A model generated the notes under the pieces. It was not told the DNA's origin and searched no databases. It was given only the letters and a program-made list of their open reading frames with translations. A DNA stretch of 64,000 nucleotides from CBDBON01 sp965208395. GTDB lineage: Bacteria > Chloroflexota > Dehalococcoidia > Lucifugimonadales > CBDBON01. Shown piece after piece: positions 8,896-15,975 of this stretch (within the stretch, counting starts at the first letter, position 1; every line of letters starts with the position of its first letter). The stretch spans positions 992,001 through 1,056,000 of the forward strand of contig CBDBON010000003.1 of assembly GCA_965208395.1 (NCBI GenBank), given 5' to 3'. The position numbers and the translations under genes were made by a program.

Positions 8896-8923
8896 CCTTC
8901 CCCCGCAGAAGTCCGGGGGAAGG
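8896..8923. terminator. Strong GC hairpin between convergent genes
   Basis: CCTTCCCCCG (8896-8905) and CGGGGGAAGG (8914-8923) form a perfect 10-bp stem with an 8-nt loop. It sits in the 181-bp gap between convergent genes, so it could act as a bidirectional terminator. The surrounding CT/GA-rich spacer resembles dispersed intergenic repeats; that cannot be tested in one window. Confidence 0.5.
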
Positions 8924-9008
8924 GAGAAGAGCTGCCGGGGAAGACGGAGATGGGGCGATTCCCTCTCTCTCAACTCTCAACGGGAGGGGAAGTGAGGGTG
9001 GCCCTTCC

Positions 9009-10085
9009 CTAGTCGGGTCGCGGCTCCGCGAAGGTCAGCGCCCGCCTGGGATTGTCGACCAGTATCCTATCTATGTCGTCGTCCTCGATGCCCCTGGCGC
9101 GCATCCTTGGGACCAGGTGGGACAGGATGTAGCCGTAGCCGTGGCCCCCGTGCCTCATGTAGCGGTGCTTGTAGGCGATGTCGTGGGCGACGAGTATCCT
9201 GTCGCCGTACCCCTCCGAGATGACCCAGGCGATCTGATCCATGCGGACCGCGTCGGTCGGCATGTCGAACGCCGGGTTGCCGTCGTAGAAGGAGCGCTCC
9301 TCGCCGATCAGATCCCACTCGACGAAGCAGCCCGCCTCTGCCACGCGCTTGAACTCCTCGAAGTCGACGAATGTCCTGTCCAGGTGGCCCATTATCACGT
9401 TGGAAGGGTCGGCGCCCCCTTCCACGAGAACCTCTAGATTGTGCAGCGGAGCGGTGACGTCCCGGCCGGGGTGTATCAGCAGCGGAGCGCCCGTGATCTT
9501 CTGGGCTCTGCCGGAAGCCCGCAGCACCTTTCGCTCGTTCGGCGGCAGCGGATAGGTGCACCCGACCTCGCCGATGACACCGGAGCGGATGTGCGTGCCG
9601 TCCACCCCCTCAGTCACGTCCCGGACGATCTGCTCGGTGATCTCCTCCTCGCTGATATCGTCCATGTCCGGCGGATGGGAGGTGGCGACGTAGTAGGAGG
9701 CGCCCATGACGATGTTCACCCCCGTGGCCCTGGATATCCGGGCAAGCGCGACCGGATCTCGTCCGAGTCCGATGCTGCTGCACTCCACCATCGAGTCGCC
9801 GCCGAACTGCCTGTATATCATCAGCTCGTCGATAGCGGTGTCGACGTCCCGGAGCACGAAGTCCTCAAAGTTGTGAATTACGTCCGAGTAGTGCTTGGCG
9901 TAGGCGAACGTCTCCATCGCGACAGGTCGGAAGTGCATATCCCTGAGCGACGCCTGCGGAGGAGGCGGTACGAGCACGGCGGCGTCAGACATCAGGTGCT
10001 CGTGGGTGAGTGTGACGCCCAACTCCTCGGGCTGGATGAGCCCGGTCACCACCTGGGCCATCCCGGCCCTGCTCTGGACAGCCAA
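9009..10085 (-). CDS. Phosphotriesterase-like metal-dependent hydrolase (lactonase type)
   Basis: 358 residues of the amidohydrolase-superfamily phosphotriesterase group. Metal ligands are visible: THEHL (His28, His30), the bridging acid in GVIGEVGC, LLIHPGRD, VIMGHLDR and the aspartate in LVAHDIAYKH. The bridging residue is Glu as in E. coli PHP, not the carboxylated Lys of true phosphotriesterases, so a lactonase or related esterase is more likely than an organophosphate hydrolase. TTG at 10085 is chosen because a GGGGAGGGA SD precedes it; an internal ATG eight codons on is the alternative. A paralogue is encoded at 60365-61417. Confidence 0.88.
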   Translation of the reverse strand: MAVQSRAGMAQVVTGLIQPEELGVTLTHEHLMSDAAVLVPPPPQASLRDMHFRPVAMETFAYAKHYSDVIHNFEDFVLRDVDTAIDELMIYRQFGGDSMVECSSIGLGRDPVALARISRATGVNIVMGASYYVATSHPPDMDDISEEEITEQIVRDVTEGVDGTHIRSGVIGEVGCTYPLPPNERKVLRASGRAQKITGAPLLIHPGRDVTAPLHNLEVLVEGGADPSNVIMGHLDRTFVDFEEFKRVAEAGCFVEWDLIGEERSFYDGNPAFDMPTDAVRMDQIAWVISEGYGDRILVAHDIAYKHRYMRHGGHGYGYILSHLVPRMRARGIEDDDIDRILVDNPRRALTFAEPRPD

Positions 10086-10106
10086 AGCTCCCTCCCCTGC
10101 CCGTCT

Positions 10107-11096
10107 CTAGGGCGTCGCCTGCGGTCCGACCATCCGTAAGGCTCGGTCCTCGTGGGAGAAGTCCCACTCTCCATCGTCATGCCGCGTCCACCACTCGTAG
10201 GTCATGGCCAGGCCGTCCCGCATCTCGTACCTGGGCTTCCAGTCGAGCTCCCGGCTGGCCCTCTCGATGGAGTAGAGGTTGCTCACGCGCCACTCGAAGG
10301 GGTAGATCTCCTCGGCGGCGGTCCCAAGACGCTGGACCATCGACTCGAAGGACCCGTCGTCTACGTGCAGAATCGACGCCGATACGCCCATCACCTCGCC
10401 GATCGTCGAGACGTACCCGTTGATCGTGATGGCCTGGGGGCCAGCCACCGTGTAGACCTGTCCGAGCGCATGCGACCGTCCGGGAACATTGGCGAACGCC
10501 TCGGCGAGGTCGTCCACGTGGACCGGCTGGGTGAGGGTGTGACCGTCCCCGGGGACGATGATCCTACGGCCCTCCCTGAGTCTGGCGAAGAAGCGGAATT
10601 CCCTCTGTCTGAGCTTGTTGTGCGGTCCATAGACGTAAGGCGGCCTGAGTATCGTGGCCGGAAAGCCCCGGTCGGCGACCGCCGCCGTCAGCATGTCCTC
10701 GCAGGCGACCTTATTCCTGGAGTAGTCGCTGGCGTCGGGCCGGCGGTCCAACGGAAAGTCCTCTCGTATAGGAGCGAGGAAGGTCGGCGCGTAGACCGAC
10801 GTCGTGCTGCAGAAGACGAAGTGGCCGACGTTGCCGTCCAGGGCGCCAATGACCGGCTCCAGCGCCTCGGGCGTGTAGCAGGAGATGTCGAACACGACAT
10901 CGTAGGAGACGTTCTTCAGGACGGAGCGCATCTTCGATGCGTCGGTCCGGTCAGCGTACAGACGGTCTACGCCGTCGGGCAGCGCGGCGTCGGATACGCC
11001 CCTGTTCAGCACGGTAACCGTATGGCCCTGCCGGGAGAGCAGCTGCACGAGATGGAGACCGATGAATACGGTCCCGCCCAGCACGAGGATGTTCAT
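10107..11096 (-). CDS. NAD-dependent epimerase/dehydratase (extended SDR family)
   Basis: 329 residues starting MNILVLGGTVFIGLHLVQLL, with the glycine-rich NAD(P) site of extended SDRs and a downstream SVYAP segment. The active-site YxxxK appears as YSRNK. The family acts on nucleotide sugars and related hydroxy compounds; the substrate is not clear. A further upstream start at 11123 would add nine unconserved residues; GGAAGG before ATG 11096 supports the shorter form. The gene is 21 bp upstream of the phosphotriesterase-like gene on the same strand and probably forms an operon with it. Confidence 0.88.
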   Translation of the reverse strand: MNILVLGGTVFIGLHLVQLLSRQGHTVTVLNRGVSDAALPDGVDRLYADRTDASKMRSVLKNVSYDVVFDISCYTPEALEPVIGALDGNVGHFVFCSTTSVYAPTFLAPIREDFPLDRRPDASDYSRNKVACEDMLTAAVADRGFPATILRPPYVYGPHNKLRQREFRFFARLREGRRIIVPGDGHTLTQPVHVDDLAEAFANVPGRSHALGQVYTVAGPQAITINGYVSTIGEVMGVSASILHVDDGSFESMVQRLGTAAEEIYPFEWRVSNLYSIERASRELDWKPRYEMRDGLAMTYEWWTRHDDGEWDFSHEDRALRMVGPQATP

Positions 11097-11150
11097 GGAG
11101 CGCCTTCCGCGCGGCGGAGCCATCTCCGACCGCGTCTGTGGAGTAGGCGC

Positions 11151-11179
11151 AGATTACTGTCACCCCCGCCGGGTGTCAA
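11151..11179 (-). promoter_or_regulatory. Promoter of the epimerase/phosphotriesterase-like operon
   Basis: Read on the minus strand: TTGACA (11179-11174), 17-nt spacer, TAATCT (11156-11151). The spacer ends in GGGGTGACAG directly before the -10, the same element as in the promoter at 35138-35166. Confidence 0.7.
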
Positions 11180-11400
11180 GCCGACTCCAGCGCGAGGAGC
11201 AGTCTTCCACTCGCCATCAGCAGGGTCAGGCTGGAGTTCCTATATATTATGTGCGTCATTTTGGGACAAAGTGGGACATTTTGTAGCTGGGGGCAACCGT
11301 TCCGGACTGGAGCCAGGGGAGGAGGCATGGGGACGTGCCTCAAACCGGCTGCCTGAGCACTAGTATAGCACTGATGTTCGTGATGTCAACCAGATCGGGT
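11180..11400. other. Noncoding spacer between divergent promoters
   Basis: Part of the 369-bp gap between the epimerase and dipeptidase genes. It holds an AT-rich stretch (CTATATATTATG near 11239-11250) and GGGACA direct repeats (near 11262 and 11272), but no convincing gene, terminator or RNA. Confidence 0.4.
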
Positions 11401-11429
11401 TTGACACCGTGCGGGGCGGCGCATAAGGT
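11401..11429 (+). promoter_or_regulatory. Promoter of the M19 dipeptidase-like gene
   Basis: TTGACA (11401-11406), 17-nt spacer, TAAGGT (11424-11429). Transcription would start near 11436, about 30 nt before GTG 11466, leaving room for the GAAAGGA SD at 11452-11458. Confidence 0.7.
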
Positions 11430-11465
11430 ACGCCGCAGCCATACCACTCTCGAAAGGACTCAGCC

Positions 11466-12452
11466 GTGACGCAGCTATACGACGAGTCGGTGGTGATCGA
11501 CGCGCTCAACGTGAGCAACTGGGACAGTCCTGCGGTGTACGAGAGCCTGCACGCGGGACAGGTGACCGGCATCAACGCGACCATCGCGATCTGGGAAAAC
11601 TACGTCCAGACGATGGACCATATCAAGAGGTGGGAAAGACGCTTCCGGGAGCGCCGGGACACCCTCATGCAGGCAAAGAGCGTAGAGGACCTGATGAGGG
11701 CGAAGAGCGAGCGGCGTACCGGAGTCGTGCTGGGCTGGCAGAACGCCGCTCCCATCGAGAACGACCTGGACCGGCTGGCCCTGTTCCACTCGCTCGGAGT
11801 CCGTATCATCCAGGTGACCTACAACGAGAGAAACCTGCTCGGCAACGGCTGCTACGAGAGACGGGACGAAGGACTCAGCAACTTCGGAGTCGACGCTGTA
11901 AGGGAGATGAACCAGCTCGGCATACTGATCGACCTGTCTCACGTGGGGGACAACACGACCCTCGAGACGGCGGAGCTGTCCGAGCAGCCAGTCGCCTGCA
12001 CCCACGCCAATGCCCGGGCCTTCCACGATCACGTCCGCAACAAGACGGACGACGCGCTGAAGCTGATCGCCGGAAAGGGCGGCGTCATAGGCGCCAACGC
12101 TTTTCCCCCCTTCCTGCGGAACGGGTTCGAGTCGACCGTGGCCGACTATGCGGACGCGATCGACGACCTCGTGGAGCGCGTCGGGATCGACCACGTCGGG
12201 ATCGGCACCGACTTTACCCAGGACCAGCCGGCCGTCTTCTTCGACTGGCTCTTCTCACAGCAGGGAACGAAGCCGCGGGAGCGGCCCGTCGCCTACCCGG
12301 ACCCGCTGCTCCACCCCCGCGGCATGGAGACTCCGGACAGGCTGTCCAACGTGGCCGGAGAGCTGGCCGAAAGGGGTTACCGGGAGGAAGACCTGCGAAA
12401 GGTGCTGGGCGGGAACTGGATGCGTCTGTTCAGGGAGGTGTGGGGAGGATAG
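11466..12452 (+). CDS. Peptidase M19 (membrane dipeptidase) family protein with altered metal site
   Basis: 328 residues with the M19 TIM-barrel pattern: LFHSLGVRIIQVTYN, DLSHVG (His159), CTHANARAFHDHVRNKTDD (His180), GGVIGANAFPPFL and HVGIGTDF (Asp249). The N-terminal HxD zinc-ligand motif is missing: where relatives have VIDGHND this protein has VIDALNV (Leu14, Val16). The bridging Glu (usually VEGG) is Gln92 in GWQNA. Two histidines and the late Asp remain. Known family members cleave dipeptides or beta-lactam-like bonds with two zinc ions; this one may have lost or changed that chemistry. No signal peptide is seen. The gene overlaps the convergent soxR by 23 bp. Confidence 0.85.
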   Translation: MTQLYDESVVIDALNVSNWDSPAVYESLHAGQVTGINATIAIWENYVQTMDHIKRWERRFRERRDTLMQAKSVEDLMRAKSERRTGVVLGWQNAAPIENDLDRLALFHSLGVRIIQVTYNERNLLGNGCYERRDEGLSNFGVDAVREMNQLGILIDLSHVGDNTTLETAELSEQPVACTHANARAFHDHVRNKTDDALKLIAGKGGVIGANAFPPFLRNGFESTVADYADAIDDLVERVGIDHVGIGTDFTQDQPAVFFDWLFSQQGTKPRERPVAYPDPLLHPRGMETPDRLSNVAGELAERGYREEDLRKVLGGNWMRLFREVWGG

Positions 12453-12909
12453 GATCCGGGACATCGCCGAAGAGGTAGTGGGCACCAGCCCCGGCACCGG
12501 AGGCTCGGTCGCCAGGATTGAATAGACCGCAGCTTTCAAGCGAGAGACATCCGCAGCCGATGCAGCTGGACAGTCTGTCCCGCAGCGCCTCAAGCTCAGC
12601 GATGCGGCCGTCCAGCGAACTGCGCCACGTCTGGGATAGCCGCTCCCAGTCGTGCCGGTCCGGGGTCCGCGCCTGGGGGAGCTCGTCGAGAGCCCTACGT
12701 ATCTCTTCCAAGGTGAGCCCGAGGATCTGAGCGGCGCGGATGACAGCAACGCGCCGCAGAGTTTCCCGGGCATACCGGCGCTGTACGCCCATCGTCCTAT
12801 CAGAAGAGATCAGCCCGCGCGATTCGTAGTAGCGGAGCGTCGATGTACGGACCCCGCTTCGAGATGCCATCTCCCCAATTGTGAGCCTGCCAGGCAGCGT
12901 CCGCACCAC
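12430..12909 (-). CDS. soxR: SoxR, redox-sensing [2Fe-2S] MerR-family regulator
   Basis: 159 residues: the MerR winged-helix start LTIGEMASRSGVRTSTLRYY, a dimerisation helix, and the SoxR cluster motif CIGCGC-LSLES-C (Cys116, 119, 121, 127; CX2CXCX5C) followed by NPGD as in E. coli SoxR. Oxidation of the cluster switches the bound promoter on. GTG 12909 is chosen because it precedes the conserved region by eight residues and GGAGGA lies next to it; GTG 12906 has better SD spacing and cannot be excluded. The frame is open further upstream, but those residues are not SoxR-like. A perfect SoxR-type operator lies in the 54-bp gap to the divergent transketolase gene. Confidence 0.93.
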   Translation of the reverse strand: MVRTLPGRLTIGEMASRSGVRTSTLRYYESRGLISSDRTMGVQRRYARETLRRVAVIRAAQILGLTLEEIRRALDELPQARTPDRHDWERLSQTWRSSLDGRIAELEALRDRLSSCIGCGCLSLESCGLFNPGDRASGAGAGAHYLFGDVPDPILPTPP

Positions 12910-12925
12910 TCCTCCATAACAGGGG

Positions 12926-12956
12926 TTGACTTCAAGTTTACTTGAAGTTGTAGAGT
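12926..12956 (+). promoter_or_regulatory. SoxR/MerR-type promoter with operator, facing the transketolase pair
   Basis: TTGACT (12926-12931) and TAGAGT (12951-12956) are 19 bp apart, the over-long spacer typical of MerR-family promoters. Between them lies a perfect inverted repeat, ACTTCAAGT tt ACTTGAAGT (12929-12948), close to the known E. coli soxS SoxR box core CTCAAGTTAACTTGAG. Transcription would start around 12963, at the ATG of the next gene. Confidence 0.85.
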
Positions 12957-12963
12957 CGTTTCC

Positions 12964-13686
12964 ATGGGATCCGTGATACCTCATCCAAGTCAAAAGGCAG
13001 CGGCGTCCGGTATGTCGTACGAGGACCTTCCAGGCCTCAGCGCGCTAATGACCGGCGATGAAAAGCACGAACTCGCCTCCGAGTCCACTCTGGACGTGTT
13101 GTGGGTGCTGTATGACAGGGTCCTCAAGGTGGACCCGCAAGCTCCAGACGATCCGGGCCGCGACCGGTTTCTACTCTCCAAGGGCCACGGTCCGATGGCC
13201 TACTATGCTGTTCTGGCTGCGAAGGGATTCATTCCGATGGACGCCCTCCCGACCTTCGGGCAGTACGACTCGATTCTTGGCCAGCACCCGGACCGCTCGC
13301 TCATACCGGGCGTGGAGCTCTCGAGTGGATCGCTGGGACACGGTCTGCCCATCGCGGTAGGCGTGGCCGCGGCATTGGAGCTGAAGAGGAATGCCGAGTC
13401 GAGAGTGTTCTGTCTCATCGGCGACGCCGAGCTGGACGAGGGCAGCAACCATGAGGCTATAGCCCTCGCCGGTCGGCTGAGCCTATTCAGACTGACGGTC
13501 TGCGTCATCGACAATCGTTCGGCGACCCACGGCTGGCCGGGCGGCATCGCGGAACGCTTCAGAATCGAGGGCTGGTCTGCCGTAACAGTCGACGGGCGGG
13601 ACCACGATGCTATAGAAGCCGCCTTGTCGGCAGCCCACCGGAACCGTCCGCACGTCGTGGTGGCCGAGGTCGAGAGGAAGAGGTAG
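12964..13686 (+). CDS. Transketolase, N-terminal (TPP-binding) subunit
   Basis: 240 residues covering the thiamine-diphosphate half of transketolase: RDRFLLSKGHGPMAYYAVLA, GVELSSGSLGHGLPIAVGVA and the TPP motif GDAELDEGSNHEA ending near VIDN (the usual GDG is GDA). With the following gene it forms a split transketolase of the pentose phosphate pathway, a form common in many bacteria and archaea. The ATG at 12964 falls where the SoxR-type promoter should start, and none of the candidate starts (12964, 13012, 13048) has an SD, so the mRNA is probably leaderless. Substrate specificity within the transketolase/DXS superfamily is not proven. Confidence 0.88.
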   Translation: MGSVIPHPSQKAAASGMSYEDLPGLSALMTGDEKHELASESTLDVLWVLYDRVLKVDPQAPDDPGRDRFLLSKGHGPMAYYAVLAAKGFIPMDALPTFGQYDSILGQHPDRSLIPGVELSSGSLGHGLPIAVGVAAALELKRNAESRVFCLIGDAELDEGSNHEAIALAGRLSLFRLTVCVIDNRSATHGWPGGIAERFRIEGWSAVTVDGRDHDAIEAALSAAHRNRPHVVVAEVERKR

Positions 13687-13691
13687 ACCAG

Positions 13692-14600
13692 ATGCCCACT
13701 ATGCGGGAACGCTTCATCAATGTCTCCGGAGAGTTGCTGGACGAACGACCCGAGCTCGCCGTCGTGCTCGCGGACATCAGCTTTTCGTACTTCGTGGAAG
13801 CCGGAGTGTCAGAACGTCATCCCAGGCGCGTTCTGAACGTCGGGATCAGGGAGCAGCTGCTTATCGGTTTCGCGGCCGGACTCGCGATCGAGGGATTCAG
13901 GCCGATCGTCCACACCTACGCGCCGTTTCTTGTCGAGCGACCATTCGAGCAGATCAAGCTCGACTTCGGCCATCAAGGGTTGGGCGCGGTGCTGGTCTCC
14001 ATCGGGGCGTCCTATGATTCTGCCGCTGCAGGAAGGACACACCACGCACCGGAGGATGTCGCCATCATGTCGACGCTGCCCGGATGGAGGGTGCACGTAC
14101 CCGGCCACCCGGACGAGGTCGAAGCGCTCCTGCGTTCGACGGCGTCCGGGACGGGGCTCGACTACATCCGTCTCGGAACGTCAGTCAATCACGAAGCCAT
14201 AGCCTACTCAAGCGGGCTTACGGTGGTTCGACGCGGATCGGAGAGGGCCGTGACCGTAGTTGCCGTCGGTCCAAGCCTAGCACCTGTTCTGGAAGCCACG
14301 ACGGAGCTAGATGCAACCGTCCTCTATGCATCGACCATAAGACCGTTCGACGCGGAGACGTTGCGGCGAGTCCTGGCCTCGCCCGCCGTCGTTCTTGTGG
14401 AGCCGTATCTAGCTGGAACTTCGTCAGGGGTGGTCTCGGCGGCCCTGAAGGAAGTCCCACACCGTGTGCTCGCACTCGGGGTTTGCAGCAGAGAGAACCG
14501 ACACTACGGCAGCCGTTCGGAGCACGATGAGGCGTACGGGCTAGACGCCGCAAGCATCCGCCGCAGCATCACAGACTTCCTAGGTCTGGCCGCGGCGTAA
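13692..14600 (+). CDS. Transketolase, C-terminal (pyrimidine-binding) subunit
   Basis: 302 residues matching the transketolase central and C-terminal domains: VLNVGIREQLLIGFAAGLAI carries the catalytic glutamate that activates TPP, followed by FRPIVHTYAPFLVERPFEQI, and a C-terminal Rossmann-like domain (RAVTVVAVGPSLAPVLEA, then LYASTIRPFD). It begins 5 bp after the N-terminal subunit, so both should be made together under the SoxR-type promoter. The end RENRHYGSRSEHDEAYGLDA is the usual C-terminal active-site loop area. Confidence 0.9.
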   Translation: MPTMRERFINVSGELLDERPELAVVLADISFSYFVEAGVSERHPRRVLNVGIREQLLIGFAAGLAIEGFRPIVHTYAPFLVERPFEQIKLDFGHQGLGAVLVSIGASYDSAAAGRTHHAPEDVAIMSTLPGWRVHVPGHPDEVEALLRSTASGTGLDYIRLGTSVNHEAIAYSSGLTVVRRGSERAVTVVAVGPSLAPVLEATTELDATVLYASTIRPFDAETLRRVLASPAVVLVEPYLAGTSSGVVSAALKEVPHRVLALGVCSRENRHYGSRSEHDEAYGLDAASIRRSITDFLGLAAA

Positions 14601-14651
14601 GCAGCAGTCTTCGGGTAGAGCGTAGAGTAAGGCGGCTCGATTCCGTCCAGC

Positions 14652-14671
14652 GGGGGGGGGGGGGGGGGGGG
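14652..14671. repeat. Homopolymer tract of 20 G
   Basis: Twenty consecutive G on the plus strand, 51 bp after the transketolase stop and 3 bp beyond the stop of the opposite-strand ABM gene. Such tracts are prone to slippage or can be sequencing artefacts. It lies outside both coding regions. Confidence 0.9.
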
Positions 14672-14674
14672 CAG

Positions 14675-14962
14675 CTAACCGGCGGCCTCGAACCGCTCCG
14701 ACACGGTGGGCCTGGACCACAGCCTCTCCGCGCCGGTCATTATGGCGGCCCGTTCGGGGCTCGCGCGCCAAGCGTCGTATATCTCATTGCTCTCCCAGAG
14801 CACCAGCGAGGTGATCTGGGTCGGGTCGGTGAGCGAGTAGAGGGTCTGGCGACTGACGAAGCCGGGCGCCCGGGCCTGGGCCTCGCCGTTACGGTCCAGA
14901 AGCTCTCTGGCTTCGGCGACCTTGTCCTCCATCGCCCAGTGGTGGGTCAGAACACCTATCAC
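14675..14962 (-). CDS. Antibiotic biosynthesis monooxygenase (ABM) domain protein
   Basis: A 95-residue single-domain dimeric alpha+beta barrel protein: GVLTHHWAMEDKVAEARELL, PGFVSRQTLYSL and ITSLVLWESNEIYDAWR give the ABM pattern. Family members range from quinol monooxygenases to heme-degrading enzymes and proteins with no known activity; no specific role can be assigned. GTG 14962 is preferred over a start at 15034 because GGAGG lies 7 nt upstream and the extra 24 residues look noncoding. The 3' end abuts the G20 tract. Confidence 0.75.
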   Translation of the reverse strand: MIGVLTHHWAMEDKVAEARELLDRNGEAQARAPGFVSRQTLYSLTDPTQITSLVLWESNEIYDAWRASPERAAIMTGAERLWSRPTVSERFEAAG

Positions 14963-15005
14963 AGCTGCGCCTCCGTCCGCGCGGCCTGAAGGCCGGGCGG
15001 GGGCG

Positions 15006-15034
15006 AGTCTAGCAGCGACCGGGCGCATCGTCAA
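15006..15034 (-). promoter_or_regulatory. Promoter of the ABM gene
   Basis: Minus strand: TTGACG (15034-15029), 17-nt spacer, TAGACT (15011-15006), about 45 nt before GTG 14962. Confidence 0.65.
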
Positions 15035-15086
15035 CGCGCATGCGCCGGGCCACGCATCTCTGAACAGTTGCGTCAGGGAGGTTGCG

Positions 15087-15116
15087 TTGACACCCTGTCC
15101 ACCACCGGATTAACAT
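15087..15116 (+). promoter_or_regulatory. Promoter of the GreA-fusion gene
   Basis: TTGACA (15087-15092), 18-nt spacer, TAACAT (15111-15116); TTAACA one base earlier gives 17 nt. Start expected near 15123, about 26 nt before TTG 15149. Confidence 0.65.
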
Positions 15117-15148
15117 GGCCGAAGGAACGAATCGAAGGGAGTGCTCGA

Positions 15149-15952
15149 TTGGCGTCAGACGAGTCGGTGACGGTGCTGCAGGCGGTCAGCAGCTTTATCG
15201 GCACCATCAAGAGGGACGATGACCTGCAGAACGTCCAGCGCGATCTGAACCGCTTCGTCCAGTGGTGCGGACCGGATAGACGGCTAACCGAGCTGAAACC
15301 TCCCGAGATAGGCGAATACGCCGAGCAGGTCGGAGTGGCGGGGAACGCGGCGGAGCGGCTGCAGATCGTCAAGAGCTTCCTCTCCTACGCCCGCAAACGA
15401 AAGCTCATCGACGGCAACCTCGCCCAGCACGTCCGCGTCCGCAAGTCGAGATCCTCCTCCAGGAGAGGGCAGACGTCGGTGAGCGCGGAGCCCGTAGAGC
15501 TGACGCGGGAGGGACTCGTCAGATTGCAGGACGAGTTGGAGAAGCTGAAGGCGGAGCGGGCCCCCCTTGCCGCGCAGATACGCAGGGCCGCGGCCGACAA
15601 GGATGTCAGGGAGAACGTGCCGTTGGAGGCCGCCAGGGAGCAGCTTGGGCACACCGAGTCCCGCATACGCACGATAGAGGGCACGTTGACTGCCGCCGTG
15701 GTCATCGACTCGTCCGGCGCCGCCTCCAGGAGAGTGCAGCTAGGCGCGCGGGTGTCAGTCCGGGACGTCGACAGCCGCCGTGAGACGACCTACACGCTGG
15801 TGAGCGCCACCGAGGCGAACCCACTGGAGGGAAGGATCTCGGACGCGTCGCCACTTGGAAGGGCGCTCCTCAAACGCTACGTGGGCGACCAGGTTGAAGT
15901 GGACACGCCCCGCGGGAAGACGCGCTACAGCATCCTAAAGGTGGGTTCCTAG
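15149..15952 (+). CDS. Recombinase-like SAM domain fused to a GreA/GreB transcription elongation factor
   Basis: 267 residues in two parts. Residues about 7-98 (LQAVSSFIGTIKR, NVQRDLNRFVQWCG, then ERLQIVKSFLSYARKRKLI) look like the N-terminal core-binding SAM-like helical domain of tyrosine recombinases; no recombinase catalytic domain follows. Residues about 118-267 are GreA: a coiled coil (LTREGLVRLQDELEKLKAER, DKDVRENVPLEAA at the acidic tip) and the C-terminal FKBP-like domain (VQLGARVSVRDV, then GRISDASPLGRALLKRYVGD). GreA rescues backtracked RNA polymerase by stimulating transcript cleavage. AAGGGAG at 15135-15141 puts the start at TTG 15149; the frame is open to 15068. The fusion is unusual. 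Confidence 0.8.
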   Translation: MASDESVTVLQAVSSFIGTIKRDDDLQNVQRDLNRFVQWCGPDRRLTELKPPEIGEYAEQVGVAGNAAERLQIVKSFLSYARKRKLIDGNLAQHVRVRKSRSSSRRGQTSVSAEPVELTREGLVRLQDELEKLKAERAPLAAQIRRAAADKDVRENVPLEAAREQLGHTESRIRTIEGTLTAAVVIDSSGAASRRVQLGARVSVRDVDSRRETTYTLVSATEANPLEGRISDASPLGRALLKRYVGDQVEVDTPRGKTRYSILKVGS

Positions 15953-15975
15953 CGGTTGCGCAGGCGATCGCCCGG

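Noticed and set aside
15149..15952. Integrase or mobile element at the recombinase-like domain
   Set aside because: Only the N-terminal SAM-like domain is present; the catalytic Arg-His-Arg-Tyr domain is absent and no att-like repeats or phage genes are nearby.
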